Source of the DNA: Planctomonas psychrotolerans
Lineage (GTDB): Bacteria > Actinomycetota > Actinomycetes > Actinomycetales > Microbacteriaceae
Assembly: GCF_008642235.1 (NCBI RefSeq)
Contig: NZ_SJEV01000001.1
Coordinates: 496,001-560,000, forward strand
Length of the DNA: 64,000 nt
Direction of reading: 5' to 3'
The position numbers and the translations under genes are program-made. Below, piece after piece: positions 35,168 through 44,689 of the stretch (position 1 is the stretch's first letter; every line of letters starts with the position of its first letter). Under the pieces are notes generated by a model. The model made no database searches. It was not told the origin of the DNA and saw nothing but the letters and a program-made list of their open reading frames with translations.

Positions 35168-36247
35168 ATGCCCGCCTTTCGCATCGACGAACTGGCCATC
35201 CCCGACAGCATGGACACCCCCGGGAGCGGCGACTTCGCCGAGATGGTGCACGTGCGGAACGCCATCGAGGCCGCCGCGTACGGCACCGACGCGTTCGCCT
35301 ACTCTCCGGCCGAGCTGCTGCCCGCCTACCAGTTGCAGGAGTACGAGCCCAAGCGCGTCTTCGTGGCGCGAGTGGATGGGCGCATCGTCGGACGCGCGGT
35401 CGTGGAGTGGTCGCCGGAGGAGGACGACCGCACGACGTGGGCCGTCGCGGAGGTGCTGCCCGACCATCGTCGCCGCGGCGTCGGCGCCGGGCTGCTCGAC
35501 CTCATCGAGGCGATGCACGCCGAGTCCGGTCGCACCTCCATCCAGGGGTACGTTCCGCACGCGATGTCCGACAGCGGCGAGCGCCTCGTGCCGCCCACCG
35601 GGTTCGGGAGCGTACCGGCCGATGACCCCGGCGTACGATTCCTCCTCGCCCACGGCTACTCCTTCGAGCAGGTCGCACGCGCGAGCTCCATCCCGTTGCC
35701 CGTGCATCCCGCGACGCTCGCGGGACTCCGGGCGGATGCCGAGGCGCACTCCGGAGCGGACTACCGGGTGGTGCGCTGGCTCGGGGGCACCCCCGACGAG
35801 TGGGTGGCGGACATGGCGGCTCTCTACACGGCGATGAGTACGGCCGACCCGCACGCGGGGCTCGACACCACCGAGGACCGGTGGGACGAGGACCGGCTGC
35901 GGAAGTACGAGGCGAAGCTCCTCGCCTCGGGCCGGCTCTACCTCACCGCGGCGGCGGTGCATGTGGCCTCGGGCCGGTTGGCCGGATACACGGAACTCTC
36001 GGTGCCGACCGATCGGACGCGTCCGACCAGTCAGGAGGACACGCTCGTGCTCGAGGAGCACCGCGGGCACCGGCTCGGGATGCTGCTGAAGGCCGCGAAC
36101 CTCGAGTTCCTGGCGGCCGAGGTGCCCGAGACCCCGATGGTGTTCACGTTCAACGCCGAGGAGAATCGGCCGATGCTGAGCGTGAACGAGGCCGTGGGTT
36201 TCATCCCGATCGGCCACGAGGGTGCCTGGAAGAAGGTGACCCGCTAG
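35168..36247 (+). CDS. Double-GNAT acetyltransferase family protein
   Basis: A 359-residue protein with two GNAT folds. The first (about 1-170) has the acetyl-CoA loop VLPDHRRRGVGAGLLDLIEA. The second (about 195-359) has TLVLEEHRGHRLGMLLKAAN and the C-terminal NAEENRPMLSVNEAVGFI typical of the group. The layout is like mycothiol synthase, but the similarity is architectural only and the substrate is unknown. ATG at 35168 preceded by a strong -10 box; upstream in-frame readings run antisense to the SDR gene and smc. Convergent with mutM across a repeat cluster. Confidence 0.87.
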   Translation: MPAFRIDELAIPDSMDTPGSGDFAEMVHVRNAIEAAAYGTDAFAYSPAELLPAYQLQEYEPKRVFVARVDGRIVGRAVVEWSPEEDDRTTWAVAEVLPDHRRRGVGAGLLDLIEAMHAESGRTSIQGYVPHAMSDSGERLVPPTGFGSVPADDPGVRFLLAHGYSFEQVARASSIPLPVHPATLAGLRADAEAHSGADYRVVRWLGGTPDEWVADMAALYTAMSTADPHAGLDTTEDRWDEDRLRKYEAKLLASGRLYLTAAAVHVASGRLAGYTELSVPTDRTRPTSQEDTLVLEEHRGHRLGMLLKAANLEFLAAEVPETPMVFTFNAEENRPMLSVNEAVGFIPIGHEGAWKKVTR

Positions 36248-36248
36248 G

Positions 36249-36308
36249 CGGTCACTGAGCCCGGCGAAGGGACGTCCCACCCGGTCCCTGAGCCTGTCGA
36301 AGGGACGC
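36249..36308. repeat. Hairpin repeats between the GNAT gene and mutM
   Basis: Two direct copies: one degenerate (GTCACTGAGCCCGGCGAAGG...) starting 2 bp after the GNAT stop, and one canonical with GTCCCT/AGGGAC arms near 36284-36306. The gap lies between convergent genes. Confidence 0.88.
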
Positions 36309-36332
36309 AAGCCGCCCCCTGAGCCGCCCTCG

Positions 36333-37379
36333 CTAGCGCGGACGGACGGGCACGGCGCGCGATGCGCGGATGCGCTGGCAGCGCGGGCAGAAGTGGCTCG
36401 ATCGATTCATGAATGCGACGCGTTCGATCGGGGAGCCGCACCGCGGACAGGCCTTGCCGTGCTGTCCGTACGCGTTGAGGCTGTGCGAGAAGTAGCCGGA
36501 CGCACCGTTCACGTTGACGTACTGCGCGTCGAAGCTCGTCCCGCCCTCGGCGAGAGCACGACCGAGCACGAGGCGCACCTCGGTGAGGAGGGTGCGCGCG
36601 CGTGGACGGGACAACGCGTTGGTCGGCTGGTCGAAGTGGATGCGCGCCGCCCACAGCGCCTCATCGGCGTAGATGTTGCCGATGCCGCTCACGAGGGTCT
36701 GATCGAGCAGCGCGCGCTTGATCCCGGTGTTGCGTCGGGCGAGAGCGGCGAAGAACGCCCGTTCGTCGAACGACGGGTCGAGGGGATCGCGGGCGATGTG
36801 GCTCACCTGCGTGGGGATGAGCGGCGAGTCCGACCCGTAGCCGGCGGGCACGTCGTCGCCGCCGTCGACGAGCGCGTCCACGGCCATCGAGCCGAAGATG
36901 CGCTGGTCCACGAAGGCGAGCTGGATCTCGCCGTGTTCGGGATGCTCGAGGGTCATCCGGATGCGGAGCAGCGCATCGTCCGGCGCTCCGGCGGCGCGGA
37001 GGAGCACCTGGCCGCTCATGCCGAGGTGGGCGACGAGGGCGTGCGTCGGTTGCGCCCCTTCGACAGGGTCGGGGACCGGGTGGTGCGGCCCTTCGACAGG
37101 GTCGGGGACCGGGTGGTGCGGCCCTTCGATAGGGTCGGGGACCGGGTGGTGCGCCCCTTCGACAGGGTCGGGGACCGCGAGGGGGAACCAGAGGAACTTG
37201 CCGCGCCGAACGGCGGCGGTGATGCGTCTGCCGACGAGCAGGTCGTCGAACGGACCGCGGACGGCGTCGTGCCGCTTCAGGGATCGGGTGTCGAACACCT
37301 CGACGCCGGTGATCAGCGCACCGCGCACGGCGGGCTCGAGTCCCGCACGCACGACCTCCACCTCGGGGAGCTCGGGCAT
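36333..37379 (-). CDS. mutM: Formamidopyrimidine-DNA glycosylase with repeat-derived insertion
   Basis: Base-excision enzyme removing 8-oxoG and formamidopyrimidines. N-terminal PELPEVEVVR gives the catalytic Pro and Glu; RRGKFLWFPL carries the conserved lysine region; the H2TH region contains LVSGIGNIYADEAL; the zinc finger is CPRCG...HFCPRCQ. At 348 residues it is ~50 longer than usual. The excess is residues ~68-108: four 11-residue units of VPDP(V/I)EG plus a linker, lying in the loop between two N-terminal beta strands (before ALVAHLGMSGQ). Starts 2 nt after the rnc stop; likely co-transcribed with rnc and rpmF. Confidence 0.95.
   Translation of the reverse strand: MPELPEVEVVRAGLEPAVRGALITGVEVFDTRSLKRHDAVRGPFDDLLVGRRITAAVRRGKFLWFPLAVPDPVEGAHHPVPDPIEGPHHPVPDPVEGPHHPVPDPVEGAQPTHALVAHLGMSGQVLLRAAGAPDDALLRIRMTLEHPEHGEIQLAFVDQRIFGSMAVDALVDGGDDVPAGYGSDSPLIPTQVSHIARDPLDPSFDERAFFAALARRNTGIKRALLDQTLVSGIGNIYADEALWAARIHFDQPTNALSRPRARTLLTEVRLVLGRALAEGGTSFDAQYVNVNGASGYFSHSLNAYGQHGKACPRCGSPIERVAFMNRSSHFCPRCQRIRASRAVPVRPR
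37056..37177 (-). repeat. Four hairpin repeats at a 33-nt period inside mutM
   Basis: Copies begin at 37056, 37089, 37122 and 37155, exactly 33 nt apart. Each is a 23-nt element with a GACAGGGTC-type core plus a 10-nt linker (GGTGGTGCGG-like). The period equals 11 codons, so copy number can change without a frameshift. One copy has a single C-to-T change (Val to Ile). Confidence 0.95.
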
Positions 37380-37381
37380 CG

Positions 37382-38086
37382 CTACTTCCGGGCGCCGGAC
37401 TGCTGCAGACGAGTCCAGGCTTCGAGGGCGGCGGCCATCTCGGCCTGCTTCTTGCTCGATCCGTCGCCCTCGGCGGTGATGAGCGTGCCGACCGTCACGG
37501 TGGCGTGGAATCGCTTGCTGTGGTCGGGACCGCTGTCCGTCACGGAATAGGCGGGTAGCCCAACGCCTCGCCGCGCGGAGATCTCCTGCAGGCTCGTCTT
37601 GGGGTCCATGGCCGCACCGAAGCGTTCCGGGTCGGCCAGGAGCGGGGCGAGCAGACGCAGCACGACCGTGGTGGCCACGTCGCCACCCGCGTCGAGGTAC
37701 ACCGCCCCGATGAGCGCTTCGACCGCGTCCGCGAGGATCGACGACTTCTCCCGCCCGCCGGTCAACTCTTCGCCGCGTCCGAGACGGAGGAAGCGTCCGA
37801 GATCGATCGAGCGAGCGACCTCGGCCAACGCGACGCTGCTGACGAGGCTCGCACGCCGCTTGGCCAACTCGCCCTCGTCGAGCGTCGGGTTCTCGCGATA
37901 GAGCATCACCGTGACGGCCTGCCCCAGAATGGAGTCGCCGAGGAACTCGAGGCGCTCGTTATGCGGGATACCGCCGTTCTCGTACGCGAAAGAACGGTGC
38001 GTGAGAGCGAGCTCGAGGAGATCGGGATCGAGATCCGTCGACAGCGCCTCGAGGAGAGGTGCCCGGTCGGGCGCTGCCCCGGTCAC
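37382..38086 (-). CDS. rnc: Ribonuclease III
   Basis: Double-strand-specific RNase for rRNA and other RNA processing. The 234-residue protein has the catalytic signature NERLEFLGDSILG (residue ~42), the second acidic motif ADAVEALIGAVYLDAGG, and a C-terminal dsRNA-binding domain (PKTSLQEISARRG to SSKKQAEMAAALEAW). GTG start at 38086, 27 nt after rpmF. Gene order yceD-rpmF-rnc-mutM-smc is typical, with the GNAT/SDR pair added before smc here. Confidence 0.96.
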   Translation of the reverse strand: MTGAAPDRAPLLEALSTDLDPDLLELALTHRSFAYENGGIPHNERLEFLGDSILGQAVTVMLYRENPTLDEGELAKRRASLVSSVALAEVARSIDLGRFLRLGRGEELTGGREKSSILADAVEALIGAVYLDAGGDVATTVVLRLLAPLLADPERFGAAMDPKTSLQEISARRGVGLPAYSVTDSGPDHSKRFHATVTVGTLITAEGDGSSKKQAEMAAALEAWTRLQQSGARK

Positions 38087-38113
38087 GGGATACGACGTGG
38101 AAGAGGTCGTCGA

Positions 38114-38317
38114 CTAGACGTCGGCGACCTTGCGGCCCTTGTACTCCATGTACAGCGGGGTGCCGGCGGAGTCCTCGACGACCTTCGCGCGGTGCGGGAG
38201 GCTGTAGGTGACGCGGCCGTTCTCGACCGTCTTGACCAGGTTGGGAACCTCGGCCTTCCACTGCGAACGACGGGCGCGCGTGTTGGAGCGGGACATCTTC
38301 CTCTTGGGAACTGCCAT
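38114..38317 (-). CDS. rpmF: 50S ribosomal protein L32, cysteine-free form
   Basis: 67-residue L32 starting [19 protein letters not shown]. It has no cysteines, so it is the zinc-independent form rather than the zinc-ribbon form. ATG at 38317, 2 nt after the yceD stop. The yceD-rpmF pair is nearly universal and the two are normally co-transcribed. Confidence 0.95.
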   Translation of the reverse strand: MAVPKRKMSRSNTRARRSQWKAEVPNLVKTVENGRVTYSLPHRAKVVEDSAGTPLYMEYKGRKVADV

Positions 38318-38319
38318 GG

Positions 38320-38913
38320 CTAACTCTTTTCTGTATTCGGGCCGGTCTCGGCCGTGCCAGTGTCGGGGGCGTCCCCCGCACTGCTGTCTGTGGAAGCCTG
38401 GAACTCCGCAAGCGCGGCCCATCGACTGTCGACGAGGGGCTGGTCGTTCTGCGAATCCGACAGGACCAGATTGATGCCGTCCCCCAACTCGAAATCGAGT
38501 TCCTCATTGGGGAGTTCTGGCTGGAATGGGAGTGATAAAACCACCGCATCCCGGATCACAGGTTCTAGGTCGACGTGGTCGTCGAGAACCTGATAGTCGA
38601 AGGCTTCATCAAGAGAATACGCGAAGAGCTCCTGAAATTCGACCTGGACGGTCTGCTGCATCTCCGCGAGCGTGCGTGCGGAGTGTCCGTCGGCCACTGT
38701 GCGGGCCTCGCCGGAGACGTAGATTCCCTCGTGCACCGACTCGAAGCGGGCGGAGATGCGGATGTCACGACCCTCCCGCACCTGCAGCAGACCTTCGCCG
38801 AGATGCTCGGGCGCCTGGATGGTGAAGTCCTGCTCGCGCATCTCGCCCGGCCGGTTCACGAGGTCGCGGACGTTGACCGTGTAGGGAGTCTTCCTGAACT
38901 TGGGCACGGGCAA
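38320..38913 (-). CDS. yceD: YceD/DUF177 family protein
   Basis: A 197-residue DUF177 protein; in other bacteria and chloroplasts the family aids 23S rRNA accumulation. Seen: [15 protein letters not shown] at the N-terminus, [18 protein letters not shown] and LDEAFDYQ in the middle, then an acidic C-terminus with the [18 protein letters not shown] core motif. The cysteines common elsewhere in the family are absent. TTG at 38913 has GGAG 8 nt upstream; GTG at 38907 is the alternative. First of yceD-rpmF-rnc-mutM. Confidence 0.92.
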   Translation of the reverse strand: MPVPKFRKTPYTVNVRDLVNRPGEMREQDFTIQAPEHLGEGLLQVREGRDIRISARFESVHEGIYVSGEARTVADGHSARTLAEMQQTVQVEFQELFAYSLDEAFDYQVLDDHVDLEPVIRDAVVLSLPFQPELPNEELDFELGDGINLVLSDSQNDQPLVDSRWAALAEFQASTDSSAGDAPDTGTAETGPNTEKS

Positions 38914-39000
38914 CGAGTGTACTCCGCGCCGCTGGTGACTCCCGTCGTGCGCTGCAGTGGCGGGGCATCCGTGAGTCCGTGGCGGAGCGGTGGACCTCGG

Positions 39001-39492
39001 TCAGGCCACGTTCTCCCCGCCAAGGAGTTCGGCGACCACGCGGGGCACGTACGGCGAGACGTCGCCGCCCAGAGACGCGACCTGTCGCACGAGCGAACTG
39101 GAGACGTGCGCGTGCGCGGGGTCGGGCAGGAGGAACACGGTCTCCACCTTGGCGAGGTTGCGGTTCACGATGGCCATGGGCGTCTCGTAGGCCACGTCGA
39201 CCTGCGACCGGATGCCCTTCACCAGCACGCTCGCCCCGACGTCGGTGCAGTAGTCGACGAGCAGGCCCATGCTCCACGAGGTGACCTGGATGTTGCGCGG
39301 GTAGGCCCCGTCCACGAGCGCCCGTTCGATGAGGGAGACGCGCTCGGCGATCGGCAGCAGTGCCGTTTTCGCCGGATTGTGCACCACGACCACGTGCACC
39401 TCGTCGAAGATGCCGGCGCTGCGCTCGATCACGTCCAGGTGGCCGAGGGTGATGGGATCGAACGACCCGGGGACTACGGCGATCCTGCTCAT
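39001..39492 (-). CDS. coaD: Phosphopantetheine adenylyltransferase
   Basis: Penultimate step of coenzyme A synthesis: transfers AMP from ATP to 4'-phosphopantetheine. The 163-residue nucleotidyltransferase has [34 protein letters not shown], and [17 protein letters not shown] (the family's SST-x-VR motif, here SSS-x-VR). ATG at 39492. Lies 87 nt upstream of yceD on the same strand; a separate VOC gene diverges from it. Confidence 0.96.
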   Translation of the reverse strand: MSRIAVVPGSFDPITLGHLDVIERSAGIFDEVHVVVVHNPAKTALLPIAERVSLIERALVDGAYPRNIQVTSWSMGLLVDYCTDVGASVLVKGIRSQVDVAYETPMAIVNRNLAKVETVFLLPDPAHAHVSSSLVRQVASLGGDVSPYVPRVVAELLGGENVA

Positions 39493-39647
39493 TGCTCCAG
39501 CGTATCGGGGCGGCGTCGCCTCACCTGAGTGCTCCTCCCTTCCCCTGGGTCCGCTCCGAGGCACACGGTCCGGTCCCGTCCGGAGCCCAGGGTGAGCCCG
39601 ACCTGGTTCCGGGCTGCGCCGAGGTCCCGACCGTGCGACCATCGACC

Positions 39648-40037
39648 ATGGCTCGGTTGCGGGACATCGTGGTGGATTGCCACCGCCCGTCTGCCCTTGC
39701 CCGATTCTGGGCGGAGCTGCTCGACGGCTACGAGGTCGCGCCGTACGACGCGGCCGAGGTCGAGCGCCTGCGGGGCCTCGGCATCCTCGACGTGGAGGAC
39801 GACCCCTCCGTACTGGTCCAGCCCCGCTCCGGGGTCGGCCCTCGCCTGTTCTTCACGCTCGTGCCGGAGTCGAAGGTCGTCAAGAATCGGGTGCACATGG
39901 ATGTGGACACGGCGGATGTCGAAGGCGAGCTGGCGCGCATCGTGAGCCTCGGTGGTCGGGAACTGCAGCGCTTCGACGACGGCCACGTGATCATGGCGGA
40001 TCTGGAGGGCAACGAGTTCTGCGTGATGCCCGCGTAG
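39648..40037 (+). CDS. VOC family protein
   Basis: A 129-residue VOC protein with the actinobacterial pattern: [20 protein letters not shown] at the start, [20 protein letters not shown] in the middle, and the closing [17 protein letters not shown]. Often annotated as glyoxalase-like without known activity. ATG at 39648 lacks an obvious Shine-Dalgarno or leaderless -10, so the start is moderately certain; it is the family-like one. Convergent with recG. Confidence 0.8.
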   Translation: MARLRDIVVDCHRPSALARFWAELLDGYEVAPYDAAEVERLRGLGILDVEDDPSVLVQPRSGVGPRLFFTLVPESKVVKNRVHMDVDTADVEGELARIVSLGGRELQRFDDGHVIMADLEGNEFCVMPA

Positions 40038-40129
40038 CCGATCGGTTCCCACCCTTGCCCGTCGGTGCGCCCGGGAGGAGCGGACGTGCGGGTCTCCGGA
40101 ACGAGAGGGTCGTGAGGGGTGGGCGCGGG

Positions 40130-42319
40130 TCAGGCCTTGGCGAGGAAGGTGCGGGTGGACTCGTCGAGACGCCGGGCGATCGCCTCGGCGAGGGCGGGGT
40201 GCTCGGTCAGGGCGGGATCGGCGTCGAGGACTTCCGACGCGAGCCCGCGCGCCTCCTCGATCACGTCGCCGTCCCTGATCACCCGGAGGAGGCGCAGCTG
40301 CGAGCGCCCACCGGCCTGCGAGCTGCCGAGCACGTCTCCCTCACGGCGGAGCTCCAGATCGACCTGCGCCAGCTCGAACCCGTCGAGCGTGGCGGCCACG
40401 GCGTCCACACGTTCACGGGCGAGGCTGCCGTCCTCGGAGCGCGTCACCAGCAGGCAGAGACCGGGCACGTTCCCCCGCCCGACCCGACCCCGCAGCTGGT
40501 GCAACTGCGATACGCCGAACCGGTCGGCATCCATCACCACCATGGTCGACGCGTTGGGCACGTCCACGCCCACCTCGATGACCGTCGTCGCCACGATCAC
40601 GTCGATGTCGCCCGCGGCGAACGCCCGCATCACGGCATCCTTCTCATCGCTCGACATGCGGCCGTGGAGGGGTTCGATGCGCGCCGACGCGAGTGACGGA
40701 TGACGCCTCAGCTCGGCGGTGAGCTCGAGCACGTTCGCGGGTGGGGCGGGCGGCCCGCTGGAGGCTTCCGGCACGGCATCCCCGTCCCCCGACTCCGAGG
40801 CGCCCGGCTCGGTGGCGCCGGGCTCGATGGCCGGGCACACGACGAACGCCTGTCTGCCCTTCGCGATCTCCTCCGACATGCGCACCCACACGCGGTTCAC
40901 CCAGGACGGGTGCTCGACGAGGGGCACCACGAAGCTCTCGATGCCCTGACGCCCGGCGGGGAGCTCGCGGATGGTGGAGATGTCGAGGTCGCCGAACACC
41001 GTCATCGCGACGGTGCGGGGAATGGGGGTGGCCGTGAGCACCAGGAGGTGCGGTGCAGTGCCCTTCTGGCGCAGCGCCTCGCGCTGATCCACGCCGAACC
41101 GGTGCTGTTCGTCGATCACCACGAGGCCGAGGTCGTAGAACCCGACCGTGTCGCTGAGCAGGGCGTGCGTGCCCACCACGATCCGCGCCTGCCCGCTGGC
41201 GGCTCGGAGCAGCGCGCGCTTCCGCTGGGCGAGGGGCAGCTGACCGGTGATGAGCACCGGCATCAGCTGGGCCGACAGGTCGGGGCCGAGCACACGGGCG
41301 ATGGACCGGAGGTGTTGAGCGGCGAGCACCTCGGTGGGGGCGAGCAGCGCCGCCTGGCCGCCCGAGTCCGCCACCGCGAGCATCGCCCGCAGCGCCACCA
41401 GGGTCTTGCCGGAGCCGACCTCGCCCTGCACCAACCGATTCATCGGCGCGGTTCGGGCGAGGTCCGTCGCGATCTCGTCCCCGACGAGCTCCTGGTCGGC
41501 AGTGAGGGTGAACGGCAGGTGCTTCTCGAAGCGTTCGAGGTACCCACCCGGTGCGGGCACCCGCGGAATCGCCGGGGCGCTTCGATTCTGGGCACGCTGC
41601 TGCAGCAGGGCGGCTTGCAGCACGAATGCCTCCTGGAAGCGGAGCGCGTCCTGCGCCTTCCGCCAGTCGGCGTCGCGCTCGGGCCGGTGTATGCCGTCGA
41701 GGGCCGCTGCGAAGCCGATGACCCTGCGTTCCCGGCGCACCGCATCCGGCACGGGGTCGTCGACGGCGCCGAGACCGTCGAGGGCGATCTCGATGGACTT
41801 CTGGATCTGCCAGCTCGCCATCGATGCGGTGGCGGGGTAGATCGGGATGGGCTTCTTCGCCCACTCCTCGGCCGACCGGTCGGGCCGTTCGGGACCGTCC
41901 TCATCGTCTCCGAACAGGGTGTAGTCGGGGTGCGCGAGTTGCAGGGAACCCCGGTAGTCGGTGACCTTGCCGGCGAAGATGCCGCGCATGCCGGGCTTGA
42001 GCTGATCGGCACGCCAGCGCTGATTGAAGAACGTGAGCGTGAGGTAGCCGAGACCATCGGAGATCTTCACTTCGACGATGGATCCCTTGCGTGCCTTCAT
42101 CGACCGCTCCCGCACCTCCCGCACCTCGGCGACGATGGTCACGTTCTCGTCGATGGGCAGTTGGCTGAGCACGGTGAGCTCGCCGCGCCGCGCATATCGG
42201 CGCGGGTAGTGGCTCAGCAGATCGGCGACGGTGCGCAGACCGAATGCCTTCTCGAGCACGGTCGCGGTGCGCCCGCCGAGCACCGACGACAGCTTCGCGT
42301 CGAGTCCGGATGCGGCCAT
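40130..42319 (-). CDS. recG: ATP-dependent DNA helicase RecG
   Basis: Rescues stalled forks and processes branched DNA. The 729-residue protein has an N-terminal wedge/OB domain (GLRTVADLLSHYPRRY, then VKISDGLGYLTLTFFNQRW), Walker A VQGEVGSGKTLVALRAM, DEQHRFG box, LTATPIPRT, and the second helicase domain HGRMSSDEKDAVMRAFAAG, VIEVGVDVPNA, QLRGRVGRG. An acidic, Ala/Pro-rich stretch inserted after FVVCPAIEPG (about residues 495-530) is longer than in most RecG proteins. Follows the second transglutaminase gene after 9 nt. Confidence 0.96.
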   Translation of the reverse strand: MAASGLDAKLSSVLGGRTATVLEKAFGLRTVADLLSHYPRRYARRGELTVLSQLPIDENVTIVAEVREVRERSMKARKGSIVEVKISDGLGYLTLTFFNQRWRADQLKPGMRGIFAGKVTDYRGSLQLAHPDYTLFGDDEDGPERPDRSAEEWAKKPIPIYPATASMASWQIQKSIEIALDGLGAVDDPVPDAVRRERRVIGFAAALDGIHRPERDADWRKAQDALRFQEAFVLQAALLQQRAQNRSAPAIPRVPAPGGYLERFEKHLPFTLTADQELVGDEIATDLARTAPMNRLVQGEVGSGKTLVALRAMLAVADSGGQAALLAPTEVLAAQHLRSIARVLGPDLSAQLMPVLITGQLPLAQRKRALLRAASGQARIVVGTHALLSDTVGFYDLGLVVIDEQHRFGVDQREALRQKGTAPHLLVLTATPIPRTVAMTVFGDLDISTIRELPAGRQGIESFVVPLVEHPSWVNRVWVRMSEEIAKGRQAFVVCPAIEPGATEPGASESGDGDAVPEASSGPPAPPANVLELTAELRRHPSLASARIEPLHGRMSSDEKDAVMRAFAAGDIDVIVATTVIEVGVDVPNASTMVVMDADRFGVSQLHQLRGRVGRGNVPGLCLLVTRSEDGSLARERVDAVAATLDGFELAQVDLELRREGDVLGSSQAGGRSQLRLLRVIRDGDVIEEARGLASEVLDADPALTEHPALAEAIARRLDESTRTFLAKA

Positions 42320-42328
42320 CCCTCGATT

Positions 42329-44689
42329 TTAGGCGGCGCGAGCGACACGGGAGAGGCCACGACTCGGCCTTCCCGCGAGCAGGGAGGCGGGAGCGAGCGT
42401 CGCGCGAACCCGCGCTCCGGGCGACGCACCAGCGGTGAGATCCGTGGTGACGTCACCCACCCAGCCCGCGAGCGCGGGCCCGTGGTCGGACCCGAACGAC
42501 GGAGCGAAGCTCTCCCGCTCGAAGGCGGATCGGAGCGCGTCGAGCGACGCACGCGTGTCGGATCCGATGCCCGGCAGGGTACCGATTTGGTCCGCGAACG
42601 CGCGCGGGGTGTCGGTGGAGCGCACCGGAATCCCGAGGTCGCGGGCGGTGTCCTGCACCTCCCGCCAGGCCAGGGCGGCGGATCCGCGTCCCCCGAGCAG
42701 CGCGCGACGCCGCCCGGCCCGCCGGACGGCCCGCGCCAGTGCCGGCAGGAAGAGCAGGGCGAGGACGGCAATGCCGACCCCCACGGCCAGCGACTTGCCC
42801 GCAGCATCCTCCACCTCGACACCGGCGCTGCCGCCCGCCTCGGGCGCCTCGGCGACGGGGGCCGGGGTGGGGGCGACGGGTTCCGCGGCGGACGCCTCCG
42901 GCGCGGGAGTGTCCGGCGTTTCCTCCACGGGTGCGGGTGAGGCGTACTCCGCGAGGCTGCCCCGGCCGGGGGTCGGCTCGAACTTCAGCCAGCCGGCGCC
43001 CTCGAAGTAGAGCTCCGGCCAGGAGTGCAGATCCTGCGTGCCCACCTGATACACCGTGCGGCCATCCTCGGTGCCGGTGCGGGTCCCCGGCAGGTACCCG
43101 ACGGCGATGCGGGCGGGGATCCCCAGGGTGCGAGCCATAACCGCCATGGCGGAGGAGAAGTGCACACAGTACCCCGCGCGTTCGTCGAGGAAGCGCGCGA
43201 TCACGCCCATGCCGTTGCCGTCGTATCCGTCATCCACGGGCGCCTGCTCGGAGTAGCGGAACTCGTTCGATCGCAGGAAGTCCTGCAGGGCGAGGGCGCG
43301 TTCGTAATCGTTGCCGGACGCCGCGGTGACCTCCCGCGCGGTGGCGGAGATCACCTCGGGGAGGAGGTCGGGCAGTTCCAGATTCTCCTCGAGGTAGGGG
43401 GTGAGGGCTCGCGGTGCGGCGGCGAGCTGCTCACGGGACGGTGCGGGCAGCCTGCTGACGATCTGGTAGTCCTGGCCCCGCGTGGACGAGTTGGTGGTGG
43501 CGATGGTGAGCCCGTCGGGCTCCCAGTACCAATTCCCGGCGAGGCCCGAGACGGATGCGGCCGGGTACGGCGCCGGCAACCACCGCGTGTTCGACCCCTG
43601 CACCTGCACGTCGACCGTGACCTCCGTGCCGGAGGCGGGATCGGTCACCCCCGGGGCGGGGCCGATGGCGTCGATCGAGTTGGCGGGGTCGTAATCCGGT
43701 CGTGATGGCGCCCACGTGCGCCCGGTGAAGCGGGACAGGGTCGTGAGCTTGAAGTAGAGCGACTCCTCGGCGTCGGTCGTGTAGGACAGGGCGTCGATGT
43801 TGCCCGGCCGCCGCAGATCGTCACCGAGGCTCAACATCGGATTGACCCGGCCGCTGCTGAGGGCTCCGCCACCGACCCCGGCAGCACTGGTGAATCCCGT
43901 CTCCGTGAACGCGGGCACCACGTTCGGCAGCACGAGCGACACGACGATCGCGGCCGCGCCCAGCGACGCCGCCCGGAGGCCGAGTCCCGCCGACACCCGA
44001 CCGGATCCCGGGCCGCCGACAGCTCCCCCGGCATCAGGGAGAGGAGCGGACTCGGCGAGCTCCCGCAGCCGCACGTCGCCCCGCAGGAGCCACACGTACA
44101 CCGCAGCCAGCAGGACGAAGGCGATGACGTTGAACTCGCCGATGACCACCCCGCCCGGGATGGCCAGGAGAGTGAGGAACACCACTCCGCAGAGCGCGGG
44201 AACGCGGAGCACGAAGGCCAGGAAGTCCTGCAGCACCGCCACGACCGCCATCCCGCCCACCACGAGGAAGACCAGTTCGGGAACCGGGTCGGCGGGCGGC
44301 GCCTGCGTGTACACCTGCTGCGCACCCTGTTGCACCACGCGTCCGAACAGGCGCAAAGTCTCGAGGGTCGGGACGACGCCGAGAAAGGCGGTGGACTGGC
44401 CGAAGATCAGCGTCATCGCCCCGAAACCGGCGGCGGCGCCGACGCCGGTGCCGACGATCCGGGGTGCACCGAACCAGCGCGTCGCGGCGGCGGCGCCGAG
44501 CACGAGGGCGACCACGATCAACGACAGCGGCCACCAGGCGCCCGGTTGCAGCACCGAGTGCAGGGTGGCACTGCCGATGGCGAGCCCGAGCAGGAGGGGA
44601 AGAATGATGCGCCACGACCCCGGCACGCCTCGGGGCCTGCGCGAACCGACCCGGGGTGCCGCGAACGCCGGGAACTCATACGCGGTCAT
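42329..44689 (-). CDS. Transglutaminase-like membrane protein (TgpA/DUF3488 type), copy 2
   Basis: A 786-residue protein with an N-terminal membrane region of several TM segments (DUF3488/TgpA-like), a large extracytoplasmic transglutaminase-like domain with the catalytic Cys in RAGYCVHFSSAMAVMARTLG and His in QDLHSWPELYF, then FEPTPGRGSL. A Pro/Ala-rich linker, one further TM segment and a cytoplasmic tail follow (DUF4129-like). Its physiological role is unknown; homologues are essential in Pseudomonas. ATG at 44689 overlaps the stop of the preceding DUF58 gene by 14 nt. Paralogous to the gene at 46017-48338. Confidence 0.9.
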   Translation of the reverse strand: MTAYEFPAFAAPRVGSRRPRGVPGSWRIILPLLLGLAIGSATLHSVLQPGAWWPLSLIVVALVLGAAAATRWFGAPRIVGTGVGAAAGFGAMTLIFGQSTAFLGVVPTLETLRLFGRVVQQGAQQVYTQAPPADPVPELVFLVVGGMAVVAVLQDFLAFVLRVPALCGVVFLTLLAIPGGVVIGEFNVIAFVLLAAVYVWLLRGDVRLRELAESAPLPDAGGAVGGPGSGRVSAGLGLRAASLGAAAIVVSLVLPNVVPAFTETGFTSAAGVGGGALSSGRVNPMLSLGDDLRRPGNIDALSYTTDAEESLYFKLTTLSRFTGRTWAPSRPDYDPANSIDAIGPAPGVTDPASGTEVTVDVQVQGSNTRWLPAPYPAASVSGLAGNWYWEPDGLTIATTNSSTRGQDYQIVSRLPAPSREQLAAAPRALTPYLEENLELPDLLPEVISATAREVTAASGNDYERALALQDFLRSNEFRYSEQAPVDDGYDGNGMGVIARFLDERAGYCVHFSSAMAVMARTLGIPARIAVGYLPGTRTGTEDGRTVYQVGTQDLHSWPELYFEGAGWLKFEPTPGRGSLAEYASPAPVEETPDTPAPEASAAEPVAPTPAPVAEAPEAGGSAGVEVEDAAGKSLAVGVGIAVLALLFLPALARAVRRAGRRRALLGGRGSAALAWREVQDTARDLGIPVRSTDTPRAFADQIGTLPGIGSDTRASLDALRSAFERESFAPSFGSDHGPALAGWVGDVTTDLTAGASPGARVRATLAPASLLAGRPSRGLSRVARAA

